Shown here one piece after another: positions 1 to 9,282 of a stretch of DNA of 64,000 nt. Source of the DNA: Paraburkholderia tropica (GTDB lineage: Bacteria > Pseudomonadota > Gammaproteobacteria > Burkholderiales > Burkholderiaceae); assembly GCF_914484835.1 (NCBI RefSeq), contig NZ_CAJZAR010000044.1:1-64000 (forward strand), read 5' to 3'. Both the position numbers and the translations under genes were made by a program. The notes under the pieces are model-generated. The model was not told where the DNA came from and did not search any database. It saw only the letters and a list, made by a program, of their open reading frames with translations. Within the stretch, counting starts at the first letter, position 1. The number at the start of each line of letters is the position of its first letter.

Positions 1-190
1 TTTTCACACGGCCTCGGCCATGAAGAGACGTACACCAAGATGTAGTCGATGTTCGCTTTGCGCCAGTAATCGGACATTCAGTTCCGTCCTCTTCGCGGTG
101 CGGCATTGCTCAAGTACGGCGTTCACTAAAGAATTACCTACTATCGCCGTAATAAAGGATGTTACGGAAAATTGAGTTTCGGGGGCGACG

Positions 191-772
191 TTGAAACGGC
201 AGTTCTGGATTGGAATCGGTTTGATTTGCATGGCACTGAGCGGATGCGCAACCCGGCAACTTGTTGCGACGCCTTTGCCCGAATCACGGGTCGGTGTGAT
301 GAGCTATGCCGAGATGTCTTATCAGCCACTCGCACTGAACGATGCAAAGTCGATTGACTTCGACGCGAGTACTTCACCAGTGGCTCGGTTTCCAGACGGG
401 CTTGGCGTTTACGCCTCCTTCTCCCTGGATCAACAGTCCGCAGCCACCGTTTTGCGCGTCCGCACATGGTTTTCGAGTACGTGGTTGCCGCTGGCGACGG
501 TGCTAAAGCCGTATGTGATGTTCCTTGATGCTGAAAAGCATGTGATCAGCAATGTCGAGTTATTCGGCGGCACGAACGGAGCGACCTTCGTGCAGGGTAG
601 CTACAAGCAAGGTTACTTCCTCGTTCCACCGACCGCGCGGTTCTTTATCCTCTATTCGGCTTCGTCGGAATCCGATCGGATGGTTCTCACGGCGCAAACC
701 GGAAAACGGTGGGGCATCCCCAATGCCTATAGCGGCACAGTTGAGGTCAAGCAGGAGTTTTCGCACCAGTGA
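191..772 (+). CDS. putative lipoprotein, unknown function
   Basis: A 193-residue protein that opens with a basic tip and a hydrophobic stretch ending in a lipobox (LSGC, Cys at about residue 19), so export and lipidation at the inner or outer membrane are predicted. The start is TTG at 191, preceded by a G-rich tract (GGGGG) at suitable distance. I recognise no catalytic motif; the rest looks like a beta-rich periplasmic domain. The stop overlaps the start of the next lipoprotein gene, so the two are almost certainly translationally coupled and may work together at the envelope. Function unknown. Confidence 0.75.
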   Translation: MKRQFWIGIGLICMALSGCATRQLVATPLPESRVGVMSYAEMSYQPLALNDAKSIDFDASTSPVARFPDGLGVYASFSLDQQSAATVLRVRTWFSSTWLPLATVLKPYVMFLDAEKHVISNVELFGGTNGATFVQGSYKQGYFLVPPTARFFILYSASSESDRMVLTAQTGKRWGIPNAYSGTVEVKQEFSHQ

Positions 773-1350
773 AAGTAAAAACATTAGTAACGAGCTTGCT
801 GGCTCGATTGACGATGTTTGCGTTCTCCCTGTCGGTAATGGGATGCGTGACGACGAACTACATGCCGCCCCCAGGTGTGCCGACGGCAAACATTCGTTTT
901 CGCGAGATCGGCGAAGGAGGGTTCTTCCTTTATCAACCCCCTCCGTTGCCGGGTTGCTATCTGCCTAGCGATCCACTGGGTGGCGCGCTCGGTGGTGAGC
1001 CCATCGGCGTGGCGGACGTTCCTCCCAAAAACGACCATACAATCATTCTCATTCCCAGCCATCGCCAGCAGCCGAGACTGGGGATGCCAATCGACGGCGC
1101 CTATATCGACCGGAGTTATTTTGAACTCAGGATGCAAGCGGATCATTTGCTGACGCTGCGCGTGGTGCTTCCGGGTCGAGACCAATTCGACAGCGCCTTT
1201 CGCTTTACTCCAAAATCAGGGGGGAACTATGAGGTAACGGTCCATCCGGGAACGCCGCTGAAGGTCGATGTCTATCACATTGACTCCCACGATGGACACT
1301 ACGCCCTAGAGCCTGTTAACGACCTCGAAATCATTCGGCGATGTTCGTGA
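769..1350 (+). CDS. putative lipoprotein, unknown function
   Basis: A 193-residue protein with an N-terminal hydrophobic signal and a Cys at about residue 26 (VMGC) that fits a lipobox. Its GTG start overlaps the TGA of the preceding lipoprotein gene by 4 bases, a typical coupled arrangement. The mature part is rich in Pro, Gly and His and shows no motif I can name. The second member of a two-gene envelope operon; no terminator with a T-run is obvious behind it. Confidence 0.75.
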   Translation: MKVKTLVTSLLARLTMFAFSLSVMGCVTTNYMPPPGVPTANIRFREIGEGGFFLYQPPPLPGCYLPSDPLGGALGGEPIGVADVPPKNDHTIILIPSHRQQPRLGMPIDGAYIDRSYFELRMQADHLLTLRVVLPGRDQFDSAFRFTPKSGGNYEVTVHPGTPLKVDVYHIDSHDGHYALEPVNDLEIIRRCS

Positions 1351-1573
1351 ACGTCGCAACGCGATCGGCGGTTGAGAAGCGGGCTTGAGTCATTCGGCGT
1401 AGCACGGTGATTGCCTGCTTCGGGTCGCATGCTACCGACCACTGCCGTCTAGGCGCAAAGCATGCGATATGCGACTTGCATCGGTTGGCACCCGCCATGA
1501 ACGGTCAGTCGACTTGAGCATCCGAGTTGTTCACAATCGCTCGTGTTGACCAAAGTCGACGCACCAATGGCCG

Positions 1574-2149
1574 TCAGGAGGAGCCACACCATTCGTGGAA
1601 CCGTTCGAGTACCCGAAAGCCAACGTAATCGAGTTTTCGCTTGTACAGCCAACGGTAGTAGCAATCCCAATAGCTGATCATTCGATCATGCGTGCGTTTC
1701 ATGAAAACTGGGTTTTCCCTGAAAAACGCGCCGTAAACACACTGATCCATGGATGGCAAGTTCGCTTCAATCTCGGCGAGAATTTCAATTACATACTCGC
1801 CGCAAAGGTGCACGATGAAAGGCGCAATCCAAGCTTCGGGTGAACTGGCCAGCCGCCCGATATGGCGCTGGCGCACATGTCCGTCAAGGTGCCTCGTTAG
1901 CACGCAAGCATAGATGGCCGCTTGAGCCGAGTTCAGCTGAGGGAATAGCGTGTCATCGCATTCGTGGTGAATTCGATACGGGATGTTGAGTGATTCGCCT
2001 CGAACAACGACAGCCGCTCCGGGATGAGTTGCGGAGCTGGGTCGAATCAAATCCGTGACGACGGTCACTTCGGAGCGAAGCACTTCGGGAAAGGCAGTCA
2101 GCAATGGACCGCTTTGAACTCCGTTATTCGCTGCCCAGGAGCTTGCCAT
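1574..2149 (-). CDS. hypothetical protein
   Basis: A 191-residue frame reading toward the two lipoprotein genes. No signal peptide or membrane segment is evident. The C-terminal half is rich in aromatic and basic residues (Trp, Tyr, Arg near residues 155-190), which suggests a compact soluble helical protein. I do not recognise the family. Codon use looks somewhat less GC3-biased than in the siderophore genes downstream, so it may be an accessory or degenerating gene. The intervals before it (1351-1573) and behind its start (2150-2535) hold no other convincing gene. Confidence 0.5.
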   Translation of the reverse strand: MASSWAANNGVQSGPLLTAFPEVLRSEVTVVTDLIRPSSATHPGAAVVVRGESLNIPYRIHHECDDTLFPQLNSAQAAIYACVLTRHLDGHVRQRHIGRLASSPEAWIAPFIVHLCGEYVIEILAEIEANLPSMDQCVYGAFFRENPVFMKRTHDRMISYWDCYYRWLYKRKLDYVGFRVLERFHEWCGSS

Positions 2150-2535
2150 AGGGTTTCGCCGTCAACGCAAATATGCAATTGTGTCATACGTAGACCTACC
2201 GCCGGCTGTGCCTGCGAATGTCCGCTTTGGGTTTCTGGGAGTGTCCCTTCAGGGTCGAAATGCGCCTCTCGCCTCCCCTGCGCCGCTCATGAAATGTCTT
2301 TCGGCCTTACCGCCCCGAACTACGCCTGCGCGCCCCGAATCAAGGCCCGGGCACAACGCTGCAGCGCACTCGCCGCCGCCACGGGTATGGCTGTTCGAAA
2401 TGGAGATTCAGCAGGCCACCGATTAGAAAGAAAATTTATAGAGCGCCGAAAGACGAAGCCTCTCCAGGCCTGGCGAGGACTAACCGGAAAATTGCTCGAA
2501 AATCAAAGCCCCCCTACCGCGTGACATTGAGTTAG
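2150..2535. other. intergenic stretch, nothing identified
   Basis: About 385 bases between the start of the hypothetical gene and the end of the AraC gene. Short open frames exist on both strands but none has a ribosome binding site or recognisable protein. No repeat or strong hairpin was seen. Confidence 0.4.
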
Positions 2536-3357
2536 CTAGCTCGACGCCAGATAGCGTTGCGGCGATTCGCCCGTGACCTGCCGGAACATGACGATGAACG
2601 CGCTTGCGCTGCGATAGCCGAGATCTTTCGCCACCTGCGCCACCGAGTGCCCGAGCGTGAGACGCGTGATCGCTTCCGCCACGCGCATCTGCTGACGCCA
2701 GGCCACGAAGGTCAGCCCGGTCTCCGCGTGCAGGCGGCGCGCGAGCGTGCGCCCGCTCGCGCCGAACTGCTCGCCCCAGAAGTCGAGCGAGAGATCGCTG
2801 CCGGGGTCGTTCATCATGTGCTCGCAGAGCTTGAGCAGGCGCTCGTCGCGCGGCAAGGGCACGCCGGGCTCCGCGAGGCTGGGCGTTTCCGCCAGCACCT
2901 TCAGCAGCAAGGGCGCGGCGAGCCCCGCGCGGCTCGTGGCGGTATAGCTGTCCGCGCCCTCCACCAGCGTGAGCGCGAGTTCGCGCAACAAGGCCGAGAC
3001 GCCGATCACGGCCGGGTCGTCCCACGGCCACGGAAACACGTCGGGTTCCAGATAGACGCTGCACAGCGCCGTGTCGCCGACCGCGTGCAGTTCGTGATCG
3101 ACATCCGACGGCAGCCACACCGCGCGCGACTGCGGCACGGTCCACGTCCGCGCGGGCGTGAGCACGCGAATCACGCCTTTGACCGCGAACACCAGTTGAC
3201 CATGACGATGCTGATGCCACGTCACGCGTTCGCCGTGACGGTAATTCACGAGCGTCGCGGCGACTTCGCGCGGCAGCGGCGCGCGGGCCATCGGGTAGCG
3301 CTTGAGCAGAAACGACTTCATCTGGCGGGCGCACAGGCGCGGAAGAAAGTGGCTCAT
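2536..3357 (-). CDS. AraC-family transcriptional regulator with cupin sensor domain
   Basis: A 273-residue regulator: an N-terminal cupin-like half (histidine-rich WHQHRHGQLVF at about residues 47-57) and a C-terminal AraC double helix-turn-helix (about 170-270; the LGYRSASAFIVMFRQVTGESP signature region lies near 244-264). It diverges from the siderophore transport operon with about 220 bases between the starts. Adjacent AraC proteins commonly activate siderophore uptake genes, so regulation of this operon is the likely role (inference). A start at residue 13 or 23 is also possible. It is not a PchR-type protein by length alone; the inducer is unknown. Confidence 0.88.
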   Translation of the reverse strand: MSHFLPRLCARQMKSFLLKRYPMARAPLPREVAATLVNYRHGERVTWHQHRHGQLVFAVKGVIRVLTPARTWTVPQSRAVWLPSDVDHELHAVGDTALCSVYLEPDVFPWPWDDPAVIGVSALLRELALTLVEGADSYTATSRAGLAAPLLLKVLAETPSLAEPGVPLPRDERLLKLCEHMMNDPGSDLSLDFWGEQFGASGRTLARRLHAETGLTFVAWRQQMRVAEAITRLTLGHSVAQVAKDLGYRSASAFIVMFRQVTGESPQRYLASS

Positions 3358-3475
3358 GATAGTGGGATTTGACTAAAAGTTGTCAAAAATTCGATATCGC
3401 CTGTCCGCCTTTAATTCACATAAGCCGGTAATCTCCTTACCCATCAAGGCTTCGATCGGATCCCCGTTCGAAATC

Positions 3476-3494
3476 AATAATGCTTCTCATTCGT
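3476..3494 (+). promoter_or_regulatory. candidate Fur box
   Basis: The 19 bases AATAATGCTTCTCATTCGT match the classical Fur consensus GATAATGATAATCATTATC at 12 of 19 positions, including the ATAATG and TCATT arms. It sits about 85 bases before the likely start of the exporter gene, where an iron-repressed promoter is expected. It also argues against the upstream GTG at 3493 as a translation start. Confidence 0.6.
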
Positions 3495-3579
3495 GCGATT
3501 GACCGCGTGCCTGGCTGTGTCATCGACTAAACGGTCGACTCCGCAGTCAACACCCGCACGGACGATTTTTCCGCCGCTT

Positions 3580-5295
3580 ATGCCCCTGATTGCTTCATTG
3601 ATCCGCAGTTCGCGCTGGCTTCTGCCGCTCGCCCTGCTCGTGAGTCTCGTGAGCGGCTTCGCCAACGCGGCGCTCGTCGCGCTCATCAACCAGGCACTGC
3701 AGGCGTCGGGGCCGCAACTTCTGCAACTGGGCGTGCGCTTCGCCCTGCTCGCGGCGCTGGTGCTCGCCACGCGCGTCGGTTCGCAGACGCTGTTCATGTA
3801 TCTCGGCCAGCGCGTAAAAGCGCGCCTGCGCATGCAGACGATCGGCCGCATCGCCGCCGCCTCGTTCCGCGATCTGGAGCGCTGCGGCGCGGCGCGCGCG
3901 CTGGGCGCGCTGACCCAGGACCTCGACAGCATCGTCGTGTTCTTCGTGAGCCTGCCGTCCATTGCGATGCAGGGCGCGGTGATCGCCGGCTGCCTCGCCT
4001 ATCTGGGCATGCTGTCGCTGCCGATTCTCGGCGTCGCGCTCGTGGTGCTCGGCGTGGGCACGTTCGGCACGCATCTCGTCGGCTCGCGCGCGCTGCGTCA
4101 TCTGCGCGCCTCGCGCGAACGCGAGGACGAACTGTTGCGCCAGTTTCGCGCGCTGTTCGACGGCGCCAAGGAACTGAAGCTGCATCGCGCGCGCGCCGAT
4201 GCGTTCGTCGGCGGCCATCTCGCGCCACATGTGGAAGCGGTGCGCGCGCAACGCACGCGCGGCTACGTGCTGCATGCGCTCGCGGCAAGCTGGGGCAATC
4301 TGCTGCTGTTCGGCTTCGTCGGCCTGACGATCTTCGTGCTCGCCCGTCTGTTCGACGCCGACGCGCATGTGATGTCGGGTTACGCGCTCGTCTTTCTCTA
4401 TCTGATCATGCCCGTGGAAGGGCTGCTGGCGGCGTTGCCCGCGATCAGCTCGGCGCGCGTGGCGTTCGAGCGCATCGGCAAGCTCGAAGCCGCGCTGCCG
4501 CCCGAGCAAGTCCGGCTTGCCGATGTCGATGCCGACGTCGATACCGATCGGCCCGCGCCCGCCGCGCAGCCCGCGTTCTCACGCATCGTGCTCGAAGGCG
4601 TCGAGCATCGTTACGCGCGCGAAAACGAAGACGGTTTCTTCACGCTCGGCCCGATCGATCTGACCTTTCGTGCGGGCGAACTCGTGTTCCTCGTCGGCGG
4701 CAACGGCAGCGGCAAGACCACGCTCGCGAAACTGCTCGTCGGTCTGTATGCGCCCGAACGCGGCCGCCTGCGCGTCGACGACGTGGCCGTGGACGACGCG
4801 ACGCGCGCCGCCTATCGGCAGCATTTTTCGGTGGTATTCAGCGACTTCCATCTGTTCGATTCGCTGCTCGGTTTGAGCGCCGGGCGCGAAAGCGCGGCGC
4901 GCGCGCTGCTCGTCGCGCTGCAACTCGACCACAAGGTGCGGATTCAGGATGGCGCGTTTTCCACGCTCGCGCTTTCGCAGGGGCAGCGCAAACGCCTCGC
5001 GCTGCTGGTCGCGTTTCTGGAAGACCGGCCGTTCTACGTGTTCGACGAATGGGCCGCCGATCAGGACCCGGCCTTCAAGGACGTGTTCTATCGCACGCTG
5101 CTGCCGGACCTCAAAGCGAAGGGCAAAACCGTGCTCGTCATCACGCACGACGACCGGTATTTCGATCTCGCCGATCGCCTCATCAAGCTCGACAGCGGAC
5201 AGATCGGCGCGATGCGTTCCGGCCTCGCGGACGATCACGACCGCGACAAAAACAGCAAGAAAAACAGCGGCAATGACATGGCGAGCGCCGCATGA
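3580..5295 (+). CDS. cyclic-peptide/siderophore export ABC transporter (PvdE/SyrD/YojI-like)
   Basis: A fused ABC half-transporter of about 571 residues: an N-terminal six-helix membrane domain and a C-terminal nucleotide-binding domain. Walker A is GGNGSGKTT (near residues 378-386), the signature is LSQGQRKRL, and Walker B runs into FDEWAADQDP, a hallmark of the PvdE/SyrD/YojI exporter family. Such proteins move non-ribosomal peptide siderophores or precursors across the inner membrane. The frame is open to GTG 3493, but that codon lies in the Fur-box candidate, so ATG 3580 is preferred. Its stop overlaps the next start (ATGA). No peptide synthetase is present in the window, which is odd for an exporter. 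Confidence 0.88.
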   Translation: MPLIASLIRSSRWLLPLALLVSLVSGFANAALVALINQALQASGPQLLQLGVRFALLAALVLATRVGSQTLFMYLGQRVKARLRMQTIGRIAAASFRDLERCGAARALGALTQDLDSIVVFFVSLPSIAMQGAVIAGCLAYLGMLSLPILGVALVVLGVGTFGTHLVGSRALRHLRASREREDELLRQFRALFDGAKELKLHRARADAFVGGHLAPHVEAVRAQRTRGYVLHALAASWGNLLLFGFVGLTIFVLARLFDADAHVMSGYALVFLYLIMPVEGLLAALPAISSARVAFERIGKLEAALPPEQVRLADVDADVDTDRPAPAAQPAFSRIVLEGVEHRYARENEDGFFTLGPIDLTFRAGELVFLVGGNGSGKTTLAKLLVGLYAPERGRLRVDDVAVDDATRAAYRQHFSVVFSDFHLFDSLLGLSAGRESAARALLVALQLDHKVRIQDGAFSTLALSQGQRKRLALLVAFLEDRPFYVFDEWAADQDPAFKDVFYRTLLPDLKAKGKTVLVITHDDRYFDLADRLIKLDSGQIGAMRSGLADDHDRDKNSKKNSGNDMASAA

Positions 5296-6110
5296 ACGCG
5301 ATCCTGCAAGAAGACGCACACAAGGAAGCAGACGAAAAGGCGGCCTTCACCCTCGAAGGCGTCGCGTACGCCGCCGGTGGCCGCACGCTGCTGCATCCGC
5401 TCGACCTGACGATCGAGCACGCACGCGTGACCGGACTCGTGGGCCACAACGGCTCGGGCAAATCGACGCTCGTCAAACTGCTGGCCCGCCAGCTCGATCC
5501 CGCGGCGGGCGCGATCCGTTACGCGGGCCGGCCGCTCGCGCACTGGAGCGCGCGCGAGTTCGCGCGTCAGGTCGCGTATCTGCCGCAGCAGACGCCGCTC
5601 ACCGACGGCATGACCGTGCGCGAACTCGTCGCGCTCGGGCGCTATCCGTGGCACGGCGCGCTGGGCCGTTTCGGCGACGACGACCACGCGCGGGTCGACC
5701 ATGCCATGCGCGCCGCCGACGTGCTCGCGCACGCCGATCGCCCCGTCGATGTGCTCTCGGGCGGCGAGCGCCAGCGCGCGTGGCTCGCGATGCTGGTCGC
5801 GCAGGACTGCCGCTGCATGCTGCTCGACGAACCGACCGCCGCGCTCGACGTGGGCCATCAGCTCGCGGTGCTCGACCTCGTCCGCACGCTCTGCGCCTCG
5901 GGCGCGATGAGCGCGGTCGTCGTGCTGCACGACGTGAACATGGCCGCGCGCTTTTGCGACCGCATCGTCGCGCTGCGCGAGGGGCGTCTGCTGATGCGCG
6001 AGCGCGCCGCCGACATCATCGATCCGCAGCGGCTCGAATCGATCTACGGCGTGCCGATGAGCGTGAGCGTCGATCCGGCGAGCGGACGCCGCCTGGGGTT
6101 TCCGGCATGA
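5292..6110 (+). CDS. iron-siderophore ABC importer, ATP-binding protein (FhuC-like)
   Basis: A 272-residue ABC ATPase: Walker A GHNGSGKST (about residues 53-61), Q-loop YLPQQ, signature LSGGERQR (about 156-163), Walker B CMLLDEPTAALD and an H-loop histidine in VVVLHDVN. Length and motifs are those of FhuC/FepC proteins that energise Fe(III)-siderophore uptake. It overlaps the exporter stop by 4 bases and the next gene by 4 bases, so it is the second gene of a tightly coupled operon with its own binding protein and permease following. Confidence 0.93.
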   Translation: MNAILQEDAHKEADEKAAFTLEGVAYAAGGRTLLHPLDLTIEHARVTGLVGHNGSGKSTLVKLLARQLDPAAGAIRYAGRPLAHWSAREFARQVAYLPQQTPLTDGMTVRELVALGRYPWHGALGRFGDDDHARVDHAMRAADVLAHADRPVDVLSGGERQRAWLAMLVAQDCRCMLLDEPTAALDVGHQLAVLDLVRTLCASGAMSAVVVLHDVNMAARFCDRIVALREGRLLMRERAADIIDPQRLESIYGVPMSVSVDPASGRRLGFPA

Positions 6111-7090
6111 GCGCGACGACCGCGAATCCGCATCGCCGCCGCGTGCTGGCTGCGCTGACCGCGCTCGCCGCGCTGGCGTCCCCGTCAGGCTTCGCCACGA
6201 CGCTGCCCCGATCACCGAGCCCGCAACGCTCGCCGCAGCGCATCGTGGTCCTCAACTGGGAGCTGACCGAAACGCTGCTCGCGCTCGGCCGCGCGCCGGT
6301 GGGCATTCCGCTGCCGGACTGGTACACGAGCGGGATCGTCGCGCCGCCGCTGCCGCCGGGCGTCGCCGACGTCGGTCTGCTCTATCAGCCGAATTTCGAC
6401 GTGCTGCTCGCGCTCGCGCCGGACCTGCTGATCGTCACGCCCGCCCACGCCGCGCTGATGACGCCGCTCCGACGCATCGCGCCGACGCTCACGCTGGGCG
6501 CGTACATGAGCGCCGCGCAACCGTTCGAGGCGCTCTGCACCGAAACGTCGACGATGGCGCGCGCGCTCGACGCGCCGGCGCGCGCCACGGCGTTGATCGC
6601 CGCCACGCAGCACACATTCTCCACGGCCGCCGACGCGATCCAGGCCACGCCGCGCCATGCCGCGCGTGCGGTGATCGTCGCCGAAGCGCTCGACGAGCGG
6701 CACTTTCGCGTCTATGGCGCGGGCAGTCTGTTCGACGCGGTGCTCGCGCGTATCGGCCTGCGCAATGCCGCGAATCCACGCGACGCGGCGGGGCGCACGC
6801 ATAGCGCGCCGTGGCAGACCAACCTGACGGGATCGGCCACCGTTGCGCTGCAACGCCTGTTCGACGCGCCGCACGCGGACATCTTGCTGGTCGGCCCGCT
6901 GCACGCCGACCTGCGCGCCGCGCTGAACGCGAGCCCGCTGTGGCGCGCGCTGCCCGCCGTCCGCGAACGCCGCGTGACCGTGCTGCCGGTGATCGCGGCG
7001 TTCGGCGGTCTCGTCTCGATGCAGCGCTTCGCCGCCGCCATGCCCGTGGCGCTGGCCACGCTCGACAACGGCGGAGGCGACCTTGCGTAA
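6107..7090 (+). CDS. periplasmic iron-siderophore binding protein (FhuD-like)
   Basis: A 327-residue protein. The start is the ATG overlapping the fhuC-like stop; the N-terminus has a RRR tip followed by a hydrophobic segment that may be a Tat or Sec signal. The mature part begins with the IVVLNWELTETLLALG pattern typical of FhuD/FepB-type class III binding proteins, and continues with FDVLLALAPDLLIV. It would deliver hydroxamate-type Fe(III)-siderophore to the fused permease encoded next (8-base overlap). The same reading frame is open far upstream through the ATPase genes, but that part is an antiphase shadow. Confidence 0.9.
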   Translation: MSATTANPHRRRVLAALTALAALASPSGFATTLPRSPSPQRSPQRIVVLNWELTETLLALGRAPVGIPLPDWYTSGIVAPPLPPGVADVGLLYQPNFDVLLALAPDLLIVTPAHAALMTPLRRIAPTLTLGAYMSAAQPFEALCTETSTMARALDAPARATALIAATQHTFSTAADAIQATPRHAARAVIVAEALDERHFRVYGAGSLFDAVLARIGLRNAANPRDAAGRTHSAPWQTNLTGSATVALQRLFDAPHADILLVGPLHADLRAALNASPLWRALPAVRERRVTVLPVIAAFGGLVSMQRFAAAMPVALATLDNGGGDLA

Positions 7091-9122
7091 CCTCGCGCGT
7101 CCGCCCCTGCTTCAGCGCGCCGCGCCGCCGCGCGACTGGCGTCTGCCGCTCGTCGGCGCGCTGTTCGCGCTCGCCGCGTGCCTCGCCGCCGCCGACCTGC
7201 ATCGCGCGCTCGCGGGCGCGCCGTTCTGGAGCGCGCTCACGATGCCCGCGTCAATTGGCGCGCAGGACGTGGGCGCGGTGCTGGTCCATTACAGCCTGCT
7301 GCCGCGTATCGCGATGACCCTGCTCTGCGGCGCGGCGCTCGGCCTCGCGGGCACGCTGATGCAGCAGGTGCTGCGCAATCCGCTTGCCGAACCGATGACG
7401 CTCGGCGTGTTCCCCGGCGCTTATCTCGCGCTCTCGATCGCGACGATCTGGATGCCGGGCTGGCTCGCGCTGGGCCGCGACACGCTGGCGCTCGCGGGCG
7501 GCGCGGTCGCGATGCTCGCCGTGTTCGCGCTGGCGTGGGCGCAAGGCATGTCGCCGCTCGGGGTGATCCTCGGCGGCATGGTGGTGAACCTGTACTGCGG
7601 CGCGATCAGTCTCGCGATCTCCGTGGTGCATTTCGACCGGCTCGCCGGTTTGCAGATCTGGGGCGGCGGCGCGCTCGACCAGAGCGGCTGGCAAGCGGCG
7701 CTGCATCTGGCCGTGCGGCTCGGGCTCTGCCTGCTCGGGGCGGCGCTGCTCTACCGTCCGCTGAGTCTCTTCGATGCGGGCGACGCGACGGTGCGCAATC
7801 TCGGCGTGGCGGTCGGCTGGATGCGCGGCGCGGCGCTGCTCGTCGCTGTGGCGCTGACCGCGTTCGTCGTCGCCGACGTCGGCGTGATCGGCTTTATCGG
7901 GCTGGCCGCGCCGCTGCTGGCGCGTCTGGCGGGCGCGCGGCGTTTGCGCGACCGGCTCGTCTGGGCGCCGCTCACCGGCGCGGCCCTGCTCTGGCTCACC
8001 GATGAAATCGTGCGCTTCGCCGCGCAAGCGGAGTGGTTTTCGGCGCATCTGATCGCGACCGGCAGCGTGACCGCAATCGTCGGCGTGCCTTTGCTCATCG
8101 CGCTGCTGCCGCGTCTGCGCACGCGGCCCGATTCCACTGCGACGCCCGGCCCGCGCCACGATCCGCGTGCGCCGCGCACGTTGCCGCTGCTCTGGGCCGT
8201 GCTGCTGCCGCTCGTCTGCGTGCTCTCGCTGATGGTCTCGCGCGGCGCCGATGGCTGGAGCCTAGCGACCCGCGCGCATATCGACGCCCTGCTGTTCTGG
8301 CGCGTGCCCCATCTCGTCGCGGCGCTGGCGGCGGGCAGCCTGCTCGCGACTGCGGGCACGCTGCTGCAACGCATGACCGCGAATCCGATGGCGAGCCCCG
8401 ACCTGCTCGGCGTGGGATCTGGCGGCATGTTCGGCATGGTCGCCGTGCTGTTCCTGAGCCAGCGCCTCGTGCCCGCCGCGCTGTTCGCGGGCTGCGTGGC
8501 CGGTGCGTTCGCGACGCTGATGCTGCTGCTCTGGTTCGGCCGGCGCGCGCGCTTCGCACCCGAGCGCCTGTTGCTGGTCGGCATGTCGATCAGCGCGCTG
8601 TTTCAGGCGGTGGTCGGCGCGCTGATGTCGAGCGGCGATCCGCGCGCGGGCGTGCTCGTCGATCTGCTGATCGGCTCCACGTATTACGTCGCGCCCGGCA
8701 TCGCCTGGAGCATGGCCACGCTGGCGCTGCTCGCGCTCGCCGTCGCGCCGCTCACCGCGCGCTGGCTCGGCACGCTCGCGCTGGGCGCGGATGCCGCGGC
8801 GAGCCTCGGCGTGCCGGTGGGCCGCGCGCGCTTCGCGTTGCTGCTGCTCGCCGCGCTCGCGACGGCGGCCGCCACCGTCGTCGTCGGGCCGCTGTCGTTC
8901 GTCGGGCTGATCGCGCCGCATATCGCGCGCTTTTCCGGCGCGCGGCGGCCCATGCCGCAGCTCTATCTGGCAGCGACGCTCGGCGCGCTGCTGATGGTCA
9001 CGGCCGACTGGCTCGGCAGGCAAATCGCGTTTCCGCAGGAGGTGGCGGCGGGCCTCGTCGCCACGCTGCTCGGCGGACCGTGGCTCGTGGCGCGGGTGTT
9101 AGTGCGCGGCGTGCGCCGTTGA
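7083..9122 (+). CDS. fhuB: Fe(III)-hydroxamate ABC transporter permease, fused two-domain (FhuB)
   Basis: A 679-residue membrane protein built of two tandem FecCD permease halves (about residues 20-345 and 375-679), each with the GxxxQxxxRNPLAEP- or RMTANPMASPDLLG-type segment and a late GLxAPxxAR motif. A single-chain permease of this size is characteristic of FhuB-type hydroxamate importers. The start is TTG 7083, supported by GGAGG five bases upstream and by the 8-base overlap with the binding-protein gene. It completes the importer with the preceding ATPase and binding protein. Confidence 0.93.
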   Translation: MRNLARPPLLQRAAPPRDWRLPLVGALFALAACLAAADLHRALAGAPFWSALTMPASIGAQDVGAVLVHYSLLPRIAMTLLCGAALGLAGTLMQQVLRNPLAEPMTLGVFPGAYLALSIATIWMPGWLALGRDTLALAGGAVAMLAVFALAWAQGMSPLGVILGGMVVNLYCGAISLAISVVHFDRLAGLQIWGGGALDQSGWQAALHLAVRLGLCLLGAALLYRPLSLFDAGDATVRNLGVAVGWMRGAALLVAVALTAFVVADVGVIGFIGLAAPLLARLAGARRLRDRLVWAPLTGAALLWLTDEIVRFAAQAEWFSAHLIATGSVTAIVGVPLLIALLPRLRTRPDSTATPGPRHDPRAPRTLPLLWAVLLPLVCVLSLMVSRGADGWSLATRAHIDALLFWRVPHLVAALAAGSLLATAGTLLQRMTANPMASPDLLGVGSGGMFGMVAVLFLSQRLVPAALFAGCVAGAFATLMLLLWFGRRARFAPERLLLVGMSISALFQAVVGALMSSGDPRAGVLVDLLIGSTYYVAPGIAWSMATLALLALAVAPLTARWLGTLALGADAAASLGVPVGRARFALLLLAALATAAATVVVGPLSFVGLIAPHIARFSGARRPMPQLYLAATLGALLMVTADWLGRQIAFPQEVAAGLVATLLGGPWLVARVLVRGVRR

Positions 9123-9282
9123 TCGCGCGGTTTCAGCTAGCGAAGCAAATAGCACATCAAGCAGCACATCAAGGGCAAACGGGGCCCTCAAAACCCCCGT
9201 CCATAACGATCGTCCCTCGCATTTTTTTACAGCCCGCCTTGCGCGGGAGGAAGCCGTTCGGCCTTTTTCAACAGTGGGATGA

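Noticed and set aside
3493..3579. GTG 3493 as the start of the exporter.
   Set aside because: The codon lies inside the Fur-box candidate, and residues before ATG 3580 do not resemble the exporter family N-terminus.
4949..6106. A long open frame running upstream from the binding-protein gene through the two ATPase genes.
   Set aside because: It lies out of phase with the exporter and FhuC-like genes, has Arg/Ala-rich shadow composition, and the real binding protein starts at ATG 6107.
9170..9260. Short direct repeat GCACATCAAG and small hairpin before the receptor gene.
   Set aside because: Repeat units are too short and only two in number; no regulator or array is implied.
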